Counted from the first letter of the stretch, positions 45,553 through 56,544 are shown. The stretch is 64,000 nt of DNA from Hymenopellis radicata (GCA_015501595.1 JADNRX010000083.1:62001-126000), one strand, 5' to 3'. Program-made: numbers and translations. The notes: generated by a model not told the origin, from the sequence alone.

Positions 45553-46203
45553 ATGCTCTCTGTTCAATCCGCGGCTCTTCCTCGCGTTAACCCTGGCACA
45601 TCGCCGTGCCTCCCGCCTTTTCATCCGGACATTCGTGCAGAGAATTCTTCCGGCGATTCCAGCGAGAGATTTTTCTTAGTCCTGCGTGGAAAGGAAATTG
45701 GGGTTTGTACCAGTTGGTGAGTTGCATTTCGTTGCTTAGTGGCGTCCTGGATTGCACTGACATATGCCGTAGGGATACTTGTCGGCACCTCATCGGACGA
45801 GACGACTCCTTGTGGCAGACTTGCACCACTTGGAACGAGTGCATCACACGATGGCAGGAGAAATGCGACGCCGGCATCCTTGGACCTCACAACTGCCCCA
45901 AAATCACTCCACAACTTGTCGCTCGACCTCGCGCCAAAAAACCTTTCCCCAAGTTCCGGTCTCTGCAGCCAGAATCCAATGATCCTGCGTCGCCCACCCC
46001 GCAGATGCGGGTTTGGATAGGAGAAGAAGCCGTGGCAAGGCTGGCGCCATCCTGTGAATACCCGTAGGTTCCATCCTCCTTTCTTACGATGCCATTTGTT
46101 AAATCATCGCAGAGATGATATCACTGCAGATGATGCTAGCGCAGACGACGACGTCGTGGACGATGCTACTATTGACAACGAGAACGGTTATTCACTTCTT
46201 TGA
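45553..46203 (+). CDS. C2: small viroplasmin-type (RNase H1 N-terminal-like) protein in the KDZ element (181 residues)
   Basis: Exons 45553-45716, 45773-46063 and 46113-46203 join in frame, 546 nt, ATG to TGA. ERFFLVLRGKEIGVCTSW followed, after a phase-2 intron within that Trp codon, by DTCRHLIGRDDSLWQTC matches the viroplasmin/RNase H1 N-terminal pattern, with the intron in the same place as in C1. The rest is a helical segment (TWNECITRWQEKCDAGILG), a PRAKKPFPKFRSL stretch and a very acidic tail (DDITADDASADDDVVDDAT). It lies 372 bp downstream of the divergent KDZ transposase start and just before D2 on the same strand. The fold binds RNA-DNA hybrids in RNase H1; the role here is unknown. 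Confidence 0.8.
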
Positions 46204-46445
46204 AATCACCTATGCCCTTTACATTCGCCATATTCTTACTTTACCTGGAATATTATCGATCGATTTTATCTACCTCCGCCTGCATGATCGCCAAAATCCA
46301 TAACGGCAAATGCGGCGGTCACAACCGCACGTGGCTATTCCCCTCTGGTCCGTTTTCCCTATTTTCATTGTCTGCAGTAATTTGGTACGCACAGCTGGCG
46401 CTTACAGTGACTACAGACCTAACACCCCATCAGTCCCGTCTCATC

Positions 46446-49136
46446 ATGACCAAAGGGAAAGCCGATTCGAAGAAACGTGGCAAGAAATCCTGGATCTCTG
46501 GCACCAGGCTCGCCTTCTTCGCGAGCCAGAAATCCGAATGGGAGAAGTCGAGCAAAGCCCGAAACAACAAGCAATGGGGTCGTAAAATGGCAGTCCGATA
46601 TAACATTCGTTACGGCGATTTAGAACCCATGGTATGTCTCTAATATATATTGCTTGCTTTCGTGCTTATGCCCGTGGCAGGAGGACCTCGAAGAAGAGCC
46701 CGTGATGCCTACAGACAGCGAAGTAGAGGCCTGGGAGGCGGCCTTTACAACCAAAATTTCGGCTTCGAACAAGGATGAGGCCGACAAGAGTGAGGAAGAG
46801 TTGTTAACGTTGACTAAGGTGTGTTCCCTTTGCCCCGAGAGAAGTCATGGAATAACACGAAAGGCAGACAATTCTTTCGTGGTACCACTACACCTACAAG
46901 GCCTCGAAGGCCGAGGACGACAAGCTGTTGTCAGATATGGTCAGCCAGATCCACGGACGCAAGGAGAAGCCCCGCCGTGTGCAGCAGGTCCAAATGTATA
47001 CGAGCGTCAACTGGGATCTCGGACTGAAGGACGCTATCACCACCGAGCACAACCGTGTCGTCGCCGAAGTCGACGAGGCGCACAAGAAAGCTCTGGAAGC
47101 TGATCGCCATGCCGAACGCCCCGACACCGAGACCTTCCTTTCCGTCACCCGTCGCATCGTGCAGGCGAAATGGGACAAGGAGCCAGAGGACGTGAAGAAC
47201 AACATCAAGGCTATGGTCGAGCAGAAGCTCGTTGATGACACGGCTGCCTACAAGGCACTGAACGACATGACGCCGTCTCCGGAGCTCTACCAAAAGTGAG
47301 TTGTCAAGCCTTTCGATTTGTAACACTCTGACACTTCGATAGTGCTCTAGAACGAGGTGCTGCGTACCTCCAACGCATGGCGGATACAATGGCAAGCACG
47401 ATGGGCCTTGCTTGCACTATCTTGTTGTGCGGTCCGATGGCCGAAAAGGGCGGGCGCATCGAGGTCAGAAGGTACGTCTTCGTCACTCTTGGTTCTCCTT
47501 CACGATTTACCCTTCGTGCAGCGTTCACTCTGGTGTAACCCGCACTGCTGGACTCAAATGGAACGAAGATGATCCCGCCGGCTTTGGTGAGATTGAGAAG
47601 TGTATGACTCGCTTTGGAAGTAAAGTGTTTTGTAAGTCTTTTTTATTGCTTTCCGTACGCTTTATACTTATTAATTCATTCACAGCCGAGGCGCAGTGTG
47701 CTAGTCATGCGCTGCAGGGCGCCGTGCCTCAGAACAACGATCTCGATGAGAACGCCGCGGCGCCCATCAACACGACAACAAATGTGTCTGATCCCACTAC
47801 GATTGAATCATCCGCTACAGGAGTCGACACCACCAACGTTACGGCTCCCGTCAACGCCGCCAAGGACATCCCGGCTCCTGTGAAACCCGTCGAGGATATC
47901 CCACAGAACCCTCGCTGCACAACTCCACCACCATCACCTCCCCCAGTTCCAACGACACCCCCTCTTCGCGCGAATCAATTTCTGAATGAGGAACTCGCGG
48001 CACTCCTCCGGCTACTACCTGACACGGAGCGCCGTGCTTGTATGAAGGAGCTGCGACAGATGTCCGATTACCAGTTCAATCAGCAGAAGAGTATTGCCGT
48101 TGCGCATGCCGCACTCGTGAACATCGTCGCCGACTCCCCACTCAATCCGATTTCCATCGTTTCCCGGTATCTCCCTAAGAACCGGAAGGCGAATCCCTGG
48201 AAAGAGCTTCTCGAAGGCGGAAAGAAGGGTCAGGACAATGCAGCGGAGAAGGAGAAGGAGAACGATGAAGGGCAGGGGCAGGAGGTGGAGCAAGGTGGAG
48301 ATGATAGCGAGGATGGGGACGACAAGCGAGAGAAGGTTGCCACCCCCAACGCTAAAGTCGGGGAGGCAGTTCACGAGCTCATGGACGTCGACGAGGACCT
48401 CGTGGGTGACATCGGCGACCTCAGCTGGGATAATGCGGACTCGGCAAAATGGTGGCCCGAGTTACGCTCCGCCTTCGAGGCTTTCAAGCGAGGCAAGGGG
48501 TGGGGTACGCTGTGGAGGGCACTCATCGACTCCCTTCTCGTGTTCGAGGAGAAGGCGAGTTTCGTGGACGATCCGAAGATTACCCTTGGCACCAATCACC
48601 GTCCCAACATTGTCGCCGAGTTCATGAAGGACCGGCGGAACTACTCCAAGACGAGGCGGATCGACTCTCTCGAGGAGTTCAAATCGACGTTCTGGTGCTG
48701 GTGGAAGTCTTTTCAACCCTCGGCGAGGCTCTCGGGTGATAGCTTGACGAAGCCGGACTGCATCGAGTGGGAGAAACTACAAGACAAATCGGGAAGGAAT
48801 GGGATCATTTTGGTGATAGCGGTTTTGTTCTGGTGGGGTGAGGCTATTCATGGTGGGACTGACTCGGACAGACTTGCCCTCGAAGACTGGGCTCTCGCCG
48901 TGACGGACGTTACCTGGGTACTCGATAACATGATTCGGACCGCCACTTTTCGCCGGGTCAGCAAGGCGAAACCGGCCTCGGTTCGAGACGCGGATACACC
49001 GTCCACTCGCCAGACTCGGAAACGAGTACAGCCGGACGATGCGGATAAGGAAAATGCGCCACTTGTTAAGGTACTTTTTTTGTTCTTGTCGATTTCCTCA
49101 ATCTGATCTGGTTATTAGAAGCCCCGTCACAAATAG
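46446..49136 (+). CDS. D2: KDZ-element accessory protein, intact (797 residues)
   Basis: Seven exons (46446-46631, 46681-46818, 46868-47295, 47343-47471, 47522-47631, 47686-49070, 49119-49136) give 2394 nt, a multiple of three, ATG to TAG. The N-terminus is basic (MTKGKADSKKRGKKSW). Helical region VEQKLVDDTAAYKALNDM precedes a compact domain (YLQRMADTMASTMGLACTIL, LCGPMAEKGGRIEVRS, FGEIEKCMTRFGSKVFS). A Thr/Pro-rich linker, a helical acidic segment and the C-terminal domain with GRNGIILVIAVLFWWGEAIH follow, then a basic end. D1 at 12-15.5 kb has the same order and several identical intron phases. No known enzymatic motif is visible. Its place inside an intact KDZ element makes a helper or cargo role likely. 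Confidence 0.85.
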
Positions 49137-49424
49137 CTCATGTCTTTTACTCGATGCTTTCTTTAGTTTACTTTAGTTTAGTCTTGGTCTCTTTTTGTTT
49201 TGTGCTAATTTTCGTATTGCAAGTTTATCCGAGCGCATCCAGCGCATTTCTCCTTCAATAGTTACAGCTTTATGGACAGTATGCATAGAATAGACTACAT
49301 CTATGATATTTAAATGTGGGAGGCATTCCCGCTAGTGGATCCCGCGTGGGCGCGGTTGAAATGCGCAAGGTGTGTGGTGCTCTACGGCCGTGGGAATTTT
49401 GCATGTTGCAAGGTTATAAGTCCA
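49137..49424. other. 3' flank of D2
   Basis: T-rich just after the D2 stop (TTTAGTTTACTTTAGTTTAG near 49165). No gene is visible before the inverted repeat begins. Confidence 0.5.
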
Positions 49425-49941
49425 GCGTCACGACGTCCTGCTTTAGAAAAAGCACAGAAGCTTTAGGTATGTGCCGTAGTGTGTAATGTACCGCGATTAT
49501 GTGGCAGGGGACGAGGAGCAGCGGGTGGGGGCTGGAGGCGGGATCGGTATGCCAAAAATGGTAATTATGATGAGCGGGCGGGTTACCGGTACTAGAATGA
49601 ATGGGTAGACATACCCTGTTGAGCTAAGAGTACCCTCATATCAGTATCTGTGGCGCAAAGTCGAGGCGGGCGGGTATTTCGAGTGAATCGGGGATTACCG
49701 ATACCGGACCCAGTACCCGGCACCAGTGGCCCAACACGGCATCACGGCTCACGCGGCATACTGCCAGCTGGGCGGGCGGGCATCATAATGCATTACAGGC
49801 CGCCCGCGGGTGCTGCTATATAGGGAGGGCATGTGTAATGCATTATCTGCCTATAGTTAGAGGCCTCTTATTAGAGGCTGTAATGTAAAACGGTGCCCTC
49901 TTATTAGAGGATATAATGTATAATGGGTACATCATAGGGTG
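49425..49941 (-). repeat. Right terminal inverted repeat of the KDZ element
   Basis: About 517 bp, reverse complement of 40789-41306 with one clear difference (TTTCGAGTGAATCG against TTTCGGGTGAATCG). Confidence 0.95.
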
Positions 49942-50080
49942 GTCGAGCGACCTGATTAATTTATCGAAGGGGCTAAATGCACCTCAGTGAGAGAACAAGG
50001 CGAAAAGGAAAGACTCGATGTACCTATTCCTCAAACTAGCCTGGTTCGCCGCGGGGCCCTTCAAATGGCTCGGGTATAGC
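49942..50080 (-). pseudogene. Middle part of the interrupted unrecognised gene
   Basis: The minus strand reads VLLYPSHLKGPAANQASLRN, then a 51-bp GT..AG intron, then PFDKLIRSLDL, and runs into the KDZ target site. On its other side the gene is cut again by the 6-kb element starting at 50081, whose duplicated target GGTATAGC is part of the reading. Confidence 0.5.
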
Positions 50081-51327
50081 TAGGGTTTTCGGGTCAGGTC
50101 AAGCTTAACCGGTCAAATCGCTTGACCTGACCGGACCTGACCGAAAAATTGACCGGTAACACTTGACCGGTCACATAATTTGACCGGTCACGGTCAACGG
50201 TCAAGGCCTCAGCGAGAAATTTCCTTGACCGCGCATGACTGGTCATAACCAGTCATGACCGACTATATGTATAGTAAATAAACAGGCCACAACTTATAAG
50301 TAAATGATGCATCATATTTTCGGTAGGACAACACGCTGCACAAATGTGCAGCAGTTATATCCTGCACGAAAATAGACAGAGCGGCATCAAATTCCCAAGA
50401 TCCAGATCTTCGTGGTGTCTTGGTCGTTGCCGTGGTGACGTGTCGTGGTGGTCGCGCAGTTGTTGGGGTGAATAGTCGCTGTTGTCGCGGCGTCGTCGCT
50501 GCCGTGTCGGGGTCATGGTCCGAGTCGTGGCGTCATGCCACGGATGTCATCGTCGTCGCCGTGCTCTGGACGTGGTGGTGGGCTTGTCATCGTCGTGTGC
50601 ACGTTGTCGTCATCGTGGGGATACGCGCATAGTGGTGGTGGGCGATATGCAGCTGTAGAATCGAGCAGCAGTTAGTACCAAAGTACAATGAGAAAAAGAC
50701 ACGCACCTTGACGGCGCCGCCTGCAGCCCACAGCACGGCGTCAAGTTTATGAATTCTCTACCCCGCGGGGGTCACCATCATCATCGTTGAGAATTTGCAG
50801 CCTCATTCGAGGGCTTACGCGCCGTGCGGGGCCGTTGCCTTCTCCTCTAAATCCCGCTGTCTGCTGCTATGGTCGTTGCCGTCGTCATGGTGATGGGGTC
50901 GTAGTGGTCGTAGCCTCGTCGCTGTTCTTGTGTTGCAAAACTTCGGTGCTGACGGTGTGTCCTCGTTTTGCCGGGTTGTGCTGGCGTCGGCGCGGTGGAG
51001 GTGGTGGCGGCAGCGTAGTCGTCGTCGTCGTGGAGACGTGGTCGCGGTTCTCGTGGTGGGGTAGTCGTCCTGGAGGTGTAGTCCTAGCGTTTGAAAGTCA
51101 GGTCTCATAACCGCTAAAAGACCGCTGACCAGACCTGACCTAACCACACATAACCGCTATAGTAAGTGACCGTGGTTACAGTCACTGACCGGTCACGGTC
51201 AACGGTCTCACAAAAAGAAGAAATACAATAACTGCTAATAACCGAACACACTCCGGTCAAACCGGAGTCACGGTCAGACCGGTTATTGACTGCCCTAACC
51301 GGTGCTAACCGGTCATCCTGGACAAAA

Positions 51328-51404
51328 TGGACCCCATGGGAATTGAACCCGTGGAGTCCGACCGTTCATATGCAGGTATGTCAGCCAATTTTTCCGTTGT
51401 GCCA
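51328..51404 (-). repeat. tRNA-like segment at the left end of the middle element
   Basis: On the minus strand a T-arm-like ACGGGTTCAATTCCCATG precedes GGGTCCA. The 5' half is degenerate, so it is not a functional tRNA. It directly abuts the subterminal array and points outward. Confidence 0.5.
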
Positions 51405-51581
51405 AAAGGTCATATTCATTTTCAATTTTTACACTACATGACACCTTGCTCAAATAATATGGTCTCACAAAAATACTACTACGGTATACTCACTCCACAA
51501 TGTGTGGCGCAATATCAAGCGTTGCACTTCTCAAAACTCGCGTTCATACGAGTTCTGCGAACCGCGACCTCTGTGAATCCA

Positions 51582-51649
51582 TTCATGCCCGATGAGCATC
51601 CCCGGGCAATGGCACGGGGCCATTGCCGGGGACGCTCAGCCGTGCATGA
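51582..51649. repeat. H1 hairpin module, copy in the middle element
   Basis: TTCATGCCCGATGAGCATCC pairs with GGACGCTCAGCCGTGCATGA-like sequence. This copy has an extra GGGCCATTGCC in the centre. Confidence 0.8.
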
Positions 51650-52224
51650 TAGCGGACTGAGAGTAGGATGATGGTGGGAAGGTGATGGTGGTGGGGATGG
51701 TGATAGTGGGGGAAAAGGAGTGGTAGTGGAAAAGAAGAAAAACATACCTATTGCACGGCGTCGTCAGACGCGCCATGCACTCATATTCATAAATGCCGCC
51801 ATGCACGTAACGGTATTTCCACCTCCTCTGCTCCTGAAGTCGGCTCCGTGAACACAGTCGGAGTCGGCCGCGGGATGGTGGCCATCCGTTCTCGAGTCTC
51901 GAGTCGTCGTTATCCTATGCTGGAGTCGTGGTCCTCTGCCTGGTCGCGGAGACAGCAGCACCTTGTCGCGGAGACAGCAGCGATGCCCGGCACGAAGCCA
52001 AAGACAGAAGATGCACCCCACAGCCTGCCTGACAATCGTCAGCGCGGCAGAGCTGACAATCGTCGCGCGCTCTGGGTGGTCGTCGTGGTTGAAGAAGAGG
52101 ATTGGTCGACGGTCGTGCTGGGTGCGATAAGTCGATGTGAAAACAAAAGAAAAAAATATGCACCATGATGACGCTACCTGCAGCCGACAGCGCGACGTCG
52201 AGTTCACAAATACTCCAGCCCGCG

Positions 52225-52515
52225 GGGTCACCATTATCGTCGTTAAAGATTTGCAGCCTCATTCGAGGGCTTACGCGTCCTGCGGGGCCGCCGGGGCTCT
52301 TGAAGCCCGCATATCCACGAAAAAAGGGAGAAAAAGTGGTAGATTGCAGCGGAAGGACGCCTGGAAGACCCGCGTCCCATGGTCGAGTCGTCGGGGTCCA
52401 GGCGTCGCGGGTGGTGGTGGTTTGAGAGAGAGATCGAGCACGAAAAAGTGCCTCGATCACCCCTCGGATGATCGGACCGGGCTGTTTTTGGCACGTTCAT
52501 CGTGCTCCAGCACTG
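52225..52515 (+). repeat. Shared core module, copy 1
   Basis: About 290 bp, from AAGATTTGCAGCCTCATTCG through GAGGGCTTACGCGTCCTGCG to GGATGATCGGACCGG. It is about 80 percent identical by eye to 55160-55445 in the outer element and related to 62250-62330 and 62760-62930. Confidence 0.8.
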
Positions 52516-52746
52516 CAACGAAGACGATTCAAGCTCTAAAATATTGCGGGATGAGTTCCTGCAGTACTTTAGAGTCTTTAATTTTTTGGTTGATTTTTGG
52601 CCTACAGAGACACGATACACACACTGAGACTAAGAATTTGTCTCTGTGATATTGTACGGTAAGTCAAGTCTACATATATTTGTATCAGACATTGCCTTTA
52701 CTCATACAGATATCTCACCCATAGTTTATATGTGCCTCCTTGTCGC

Positions 52747-53860
52747 TAAGGAATAGCACAGGTTGCGTGGGTTGGCGCGGGTCGTGGGTACGGGTTGGCG
52801 CGGGCACGGGTGTGGGTTGAGAGCTAGACACCCGTGGGTAACCCACTGCACCCGCACCAACCCGTACTACAGGCAAGCACTGCAAGACATATCTAAAGTT
52901 AATTTACAATATTTTCTCTGAGTTAAACGGGCAAGCATTGAAGCAAGCAGTGCACGATAATTTCTCGCGATCCGGCCTTTCGGGCCGAGATCCGACGCGA
53001 CGCGTAAGCATTTGATCGAGTCGTTGCTGTCTCTCTCTCTCCAACCACTACGACTACCAGCGAGCGACAGCCGTCACCGCTGCCGCTCTGACAACTGTCA
53101 GACGGTCTCTGGGGTGTGTGCTTGTGGCCCTGGCTCTGCGCCGGGCTTACTGCCGAAGGACGACGACCGACTGAACGACGACGACGACTTCCGGAGCAGG
53201 ACAACGACTTCTGGAGCAAGACAACCAGGAGGACGTAGACGTCTGGAGGTGGAGAAGACGTGCAGCAGAGCAGCACGCGACGACGAGAATTCCGGACATG
53301 TTCCTTGGACTTGAACTTGCTCCCGATCGGCTGAGAGCCGTCCTGCTCGATTCCTCTCAGGAATTGGTGTAACATGGGTCGTTGAATTCGATGAATTTGA
53401 GTACGGGACCCGTGGGGGATGTACACGGTGAGATCAAATTTCATTTGATTCGTGCACGTTCTTGACCTTTGTTATTTTTCAGAATGGAACGTCTTCTTCT
53501 ACCGCGGACAGAATGTACAGTCAACTCTCCGACTCTTCTACCACCCCATCCTCTTCCCCACTCTCTACCATTCAGGCTATTTCTTCCGGTAGTCGCGAAG
53601 GCTGGACAACACCCACCACTCCCATCACCCTCAGTCCCTGCATCATGCACGGCTGAGTGTCCCCGTGCCATTGCCCGGGGATGCTCGTCGTGCACGAATA
53701 GATGTGGGTGATGGGAGAAGTAAGTCTGTGAGCCCATGGGCTGGCCATGGGTTGGCAAACCCGCGTAGCCCGTACCCATATGGTACGGGTGTTAACCCGC
53801 GACGGGCACGGGTGTGGGTGTCCCTCCCGACACCCGCGGATCCTCCCGTGCTATTCCTTA
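52747..53860. mobile_element. Innermost element of the nest (1114 bp)
   Basis: Ends TAAGGAATAGCACAGG and inward TAAGGAATAGCACGGG are inverted repeats, flanked by the 8-bp duplication CTTGTCGC (52739-52746, 53861-53868). Subterminal zones (52755-52870 and 53745-53845) are rich in CACCCGTGGG/GGGTACGGG words. It contains the H1 hairpin (53644-53700, inverted) and TGACA..TGTCAG motifs near 53060-53105. No transposase. Confidence 0.88.
53644..53700. repeat. H1 hairpin module, copy in the innermost element
   Basis: ATGCACGGCTGAGTGTCCCC pairs with GGGGATGCTCGTCGTGCACG across GTGCCATTGCCC. Confidence 0.8.
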
Positions 53861-54712
53861 CTTGTCGCTGTTCGACGTGCACAACACCTTCGACGATGCC
53901 CGGATTTTAGGTCCGGCGATCCGAACAGTGCTTGATCGCTGTTCGGAACCGTCATCTCTCTTCCACTAACCACCATCAGATCTTCGTCTCCCTCTTACCA
54001 CCGTCATGTACGCATAAGCCCTCATGTTGAGGCTGCTCTGTCTTGTATGCGGGCCTCAAGAAACGTTTACGACAACGTTCCCGCCGCCAGAGTCACGATT
54101 AACGGCCGCGTAAGCCTTTGACAACAGGCAGCATACTGGGCCCGCAGGTGCGTTGGCCATGATACAGTTTTCAGCCTACTAACCAACATCATCTAGCCTT
54201 ATTCTCTAAATGCGGAGTTTATGGACTGTGTTATCTGACGTCGTCCTGTCTGATGACAGGCGGCGTCGTGAAGGTGCGCTTGTTTTATGCCGTACTTTAG
54301 TACTAACTTGCTTTTAGTACCAGGACCACCGCTGCACAATGATGAGGACAAGGATACTCCCACGACGATGCCTACCCAACGACGCCGACAACTACTATAT
54401 TGGCCCGCAGGACGCGTAAGCCCTCGAATAAGGCCGCACGTATCCCACCACCACGAAATATCTTCTTCCCTTTACCCTGTCTCATCCTCATCCCTCACTA
54501 CCTCGCGGCCATGCAACATTGCTGACAATGTCATTGTATCGACGGGAGGTGTGGGGGGTGATCGTGCACTACGGCATGCAGCCTGTGCTATTTAGCACAG
54601 GTATGCGCCGAAGGCACGAACAAGCCAACTGTACCATCGACCTCCTGAGTATTTGGGCAGTACACTAACACAATCCACGGATTGAGTTGTCTATGAATTG
54701 TATACTGAGAAG

Positions 54713-54785
54713 CAAGGTTAGTTTAGTGGTATGCTCTATCCAGTAATGTGAGTATACCATCTGAGGTCTTGCGTCAAGCCTTTGT
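54713..54785 (+). repeat. tRNA-like segment at the right end of the middle element
   Basis: AAGGTTAGTTTAGTGGTATG has the look of a tRNA 5' half (A box). The 3' half (GAGGTCTTGCGTCAAGCC) is a weak B box. It directly precedes the subterminal array and points outward. Confidence 0.45.
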
Positions 54786-55159
54786 TACTGCTTTGGCTGT
54801 GGTTAACACCGGTCATAACCGGTTACGACCAGTTGCTGACCGGTCTGACCGGAGAGCAGTCAGACCGGTCATTAACCAGTCTAAAGACCGCAGTTAAGTG
54901 CCGGTTACGGTCAGACCGCGGTCACGGTCACCGGTTAGGCCTAAAAAAATTTTCCCCTGCGGGGCGCGGTCAACGGTCATGGTAGGTAAGGTCCAAAGAC
55001 CTAACCTAACCTGACTTTCAATCGCTATGTAGTCCTGTGAATGAGGATAAGGTCATATGGGAACTGTAAACGATACGCACCTTAACGACGCCGCCTGTCA
55101 GCAGACAGCGCGGCGTCGGGTCCCCAAGCCAATCTCCTGAGGTCTCTGACCCGTGGGGG

Positions 55160-55445
55160 CTCTCCATCATCGTTATCAAAGATTTGCAGCCTCGTTGGAG
55201 GGCTTACGCGTCCTGCGGGGCCGCCGGGGCTCTTCAAGCCCGCACATCAACGAAAAAAGTGAAAAAACAAGGTAGATGGAAGGAGAACGACGCCTGGAAG
55301 ACCCGCGTCCCAAGGTCGGGTCGTCGGCGTCCAGGCGTCGCGAGATGATGGTGGTAAGATGGTGAGATCGAGTACGAAAAGCATCCCGATCACCACTCGG
55401 ATGATCGGACCGGTGCATTTTTGCGACCTCGGGATGGCTCCAGAG
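55160..55445 (+). repeat. Shared core module, copy 2
   Basis: Same orientation and order as 52225-52515, in the right half of the outer element. Confidence 0.8.
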
Positions 55446-55825
55446 GTGCAACGAGAGCCGCGTTTGCATTCGGATAAGTCGGGATGCATTCCTACGATGA
55501 TTCTTGACATCTTTTAATTTTACCTATTTTTGGGTTACTGAGAGGATGGTACCGCACTACAGTGCGCGTTACCACCATGTCCTATTAATCTTGAAGTACT
55601 TGCAACGATATGGGCAATGTATCTCAATGGCAACATATGTATATATATAGTAATCATTATAGAACAATCCACAAAGGTCAGTAGTGCTATGTGGATTGAA
55701 TACAATGTTGAAACCATGAACACGAATGTGCTAACATGGTGAGTTAATAATAACCGTCGCATACTCACAGTTGTCTTTGCATCAGAGCCGCAAGCGAGTA
55801 TGACACCCGTAGATTCAAGTAAATC

Positions 55826-55910
55826 ATGTCCTAATGGCTGAGTGGAATTAGTGATGGTTAGTGCCCCAACCGTATGGTGAGGTCTTCTGTTCAAAACCTG
55901 CTTGTGTCAT
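55826..55910 (+). repeat. tRNA-like segment at the right end of the outer element
   Basis: GTCCTAATGGCTGAGTGG (A-box-like) and GGTCTTCTGTTCAAAACC (B-box-like) are spaced as in a tRNA with a long variable arm. It precedes the subterminal array and points outward. Confidence 0.45.
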
Positions 55911-56144
55911 TTTGTTCGGCTGCCTACCTGGTTATGACCGATCATGACCGGTCTTGACTCGGTTATGGTTATGACCGGTTGTGACCGCTTAACCGGGCTT
56001 GACTTGACCGGTTAAGCTACTTGACCGGTCACGGTTAACGGTCAGGCCAAAATGCTTGATTTGTGTAACCGGTCCGGTCACCGGTCAAGCCATCAAAAGG
56101 TCATTTGACCTGACCTGACCTGACCTTGAAACCCTAGGTATAGC

Positions 56145-56544
56145 AGCACCTCAGTTCGTCAAAAATAGCGTGAACATATGCCTTGAGATGCCGTTGGAGG
56201 TAGCTGTACAATTGTTAGCCTAGTGTGATGAGCCGACGAAAACACACACCTGCGCAACCGAAATACGGTGCAACCATAAACTCGCCATTCCTATGCCGGA
56301 AAATCCTAAGCACCATGCGCCATAGGTCCCACTACCGTTCGCCCGTAATGCTACCTGAGCCCAACGCATTTGTTAGCACGCACAACATGACACACGGAAG
56401 GGACTGATGGTCGGATACTCACCAAATCATAGCCTCTTCGCAAACAATCGAGTGGCTTCGTCCTCCCTTCCTGCCTCATACCGCAATCTGGCGGTCAACG
56501 CAGGCCTCTACCCATCCACCGTGCCCATGTCCGTATCCTTGTCC
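56145..56544 (-). pseudogene. 5'-ward remnants of the interrupted unrecognised gene
   Basis: Intron-like GT..AG units are visible on the minus strand at about 56203-56248 and 56358-56422, separating short readings such as YLQRHLKAYVHAIFDEL. This fits the same gene seen at 39.6-40.8 and 49.9-50.1 kb, but frames are not continuous. Confidence 0.3.

Larger units (their letters stand above)
40789..49941. mobile_element. Complete KDZ transposon with long inverted repeats and three genes (9153 bp)
   Basis: Terminal inverted repeats of about 517 bp (40789-41306 and 49425-49941) differ by eye at only one clear position. They are flanked by the 7-bp direct repeat GTCGAGC (40782-40788, 49942-49948). 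The outermost bases are CACCCTATGATG. Inside are a full KDZ transposase (minus strand), a viroplasmin-type gene C2 and an accessory gene D2 (both plus strand). All three read through without frame breaks in my models. Near-identical ends, a clean target duplication and intact genes suggest a recent and possibly still active insertion. Confidence 0.93.
51085..55027. mobile_element. Middle element of the nest
   Basis: Ends TAGCGTTTGAAAGTCAGGT and inward TAGCGATTGAAAGTCAGGT are inverted repeats flanked by TGTAGTCC (51077-51084 and 55028-55035). Subterminal GACCGGTCA/AACCGG arrays lie at 51100-51315 and 54795-55020. It has the H1 hairpin at 51582-51649, a TGACAATCGTCAG motif at about 52028 and tRNA-like segments at both ends. 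It is interrupted by a third element at 52747-53860. No transposase frame is visible. Confidence 0.88.
50081..56136. mobile_element. Outer non-autonomous MULE-like element of a three-level nest
   Basis: Left end TAGGGTTTTCGGGTCAGGTC and right end, inward TAGGGTTTCAAGGTCAGGTC, are inverted repeats flanked by the 8-bp duplication GGTATAGC (50073-50080, 56137-56144). Subterminal arrays are made of GACCGGTCA, AACCGG and TGACCTGACC words (50088-50250 and 55925-56130). The element's own sequence is 50081-51084 plus 55028-56136; the middle is a second element. It contains GATTTGCAGCCTC..GAGGGCTTACGCG modules and no transposase. Confidence 0.88.

Noticed and set aside
50400..55510. Many 80-180 residue frames in the nested elements
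   Set aside because: They are Arg/Val/Ser-rich readings of GC-rich repeats, not conserved between copies of the same module.
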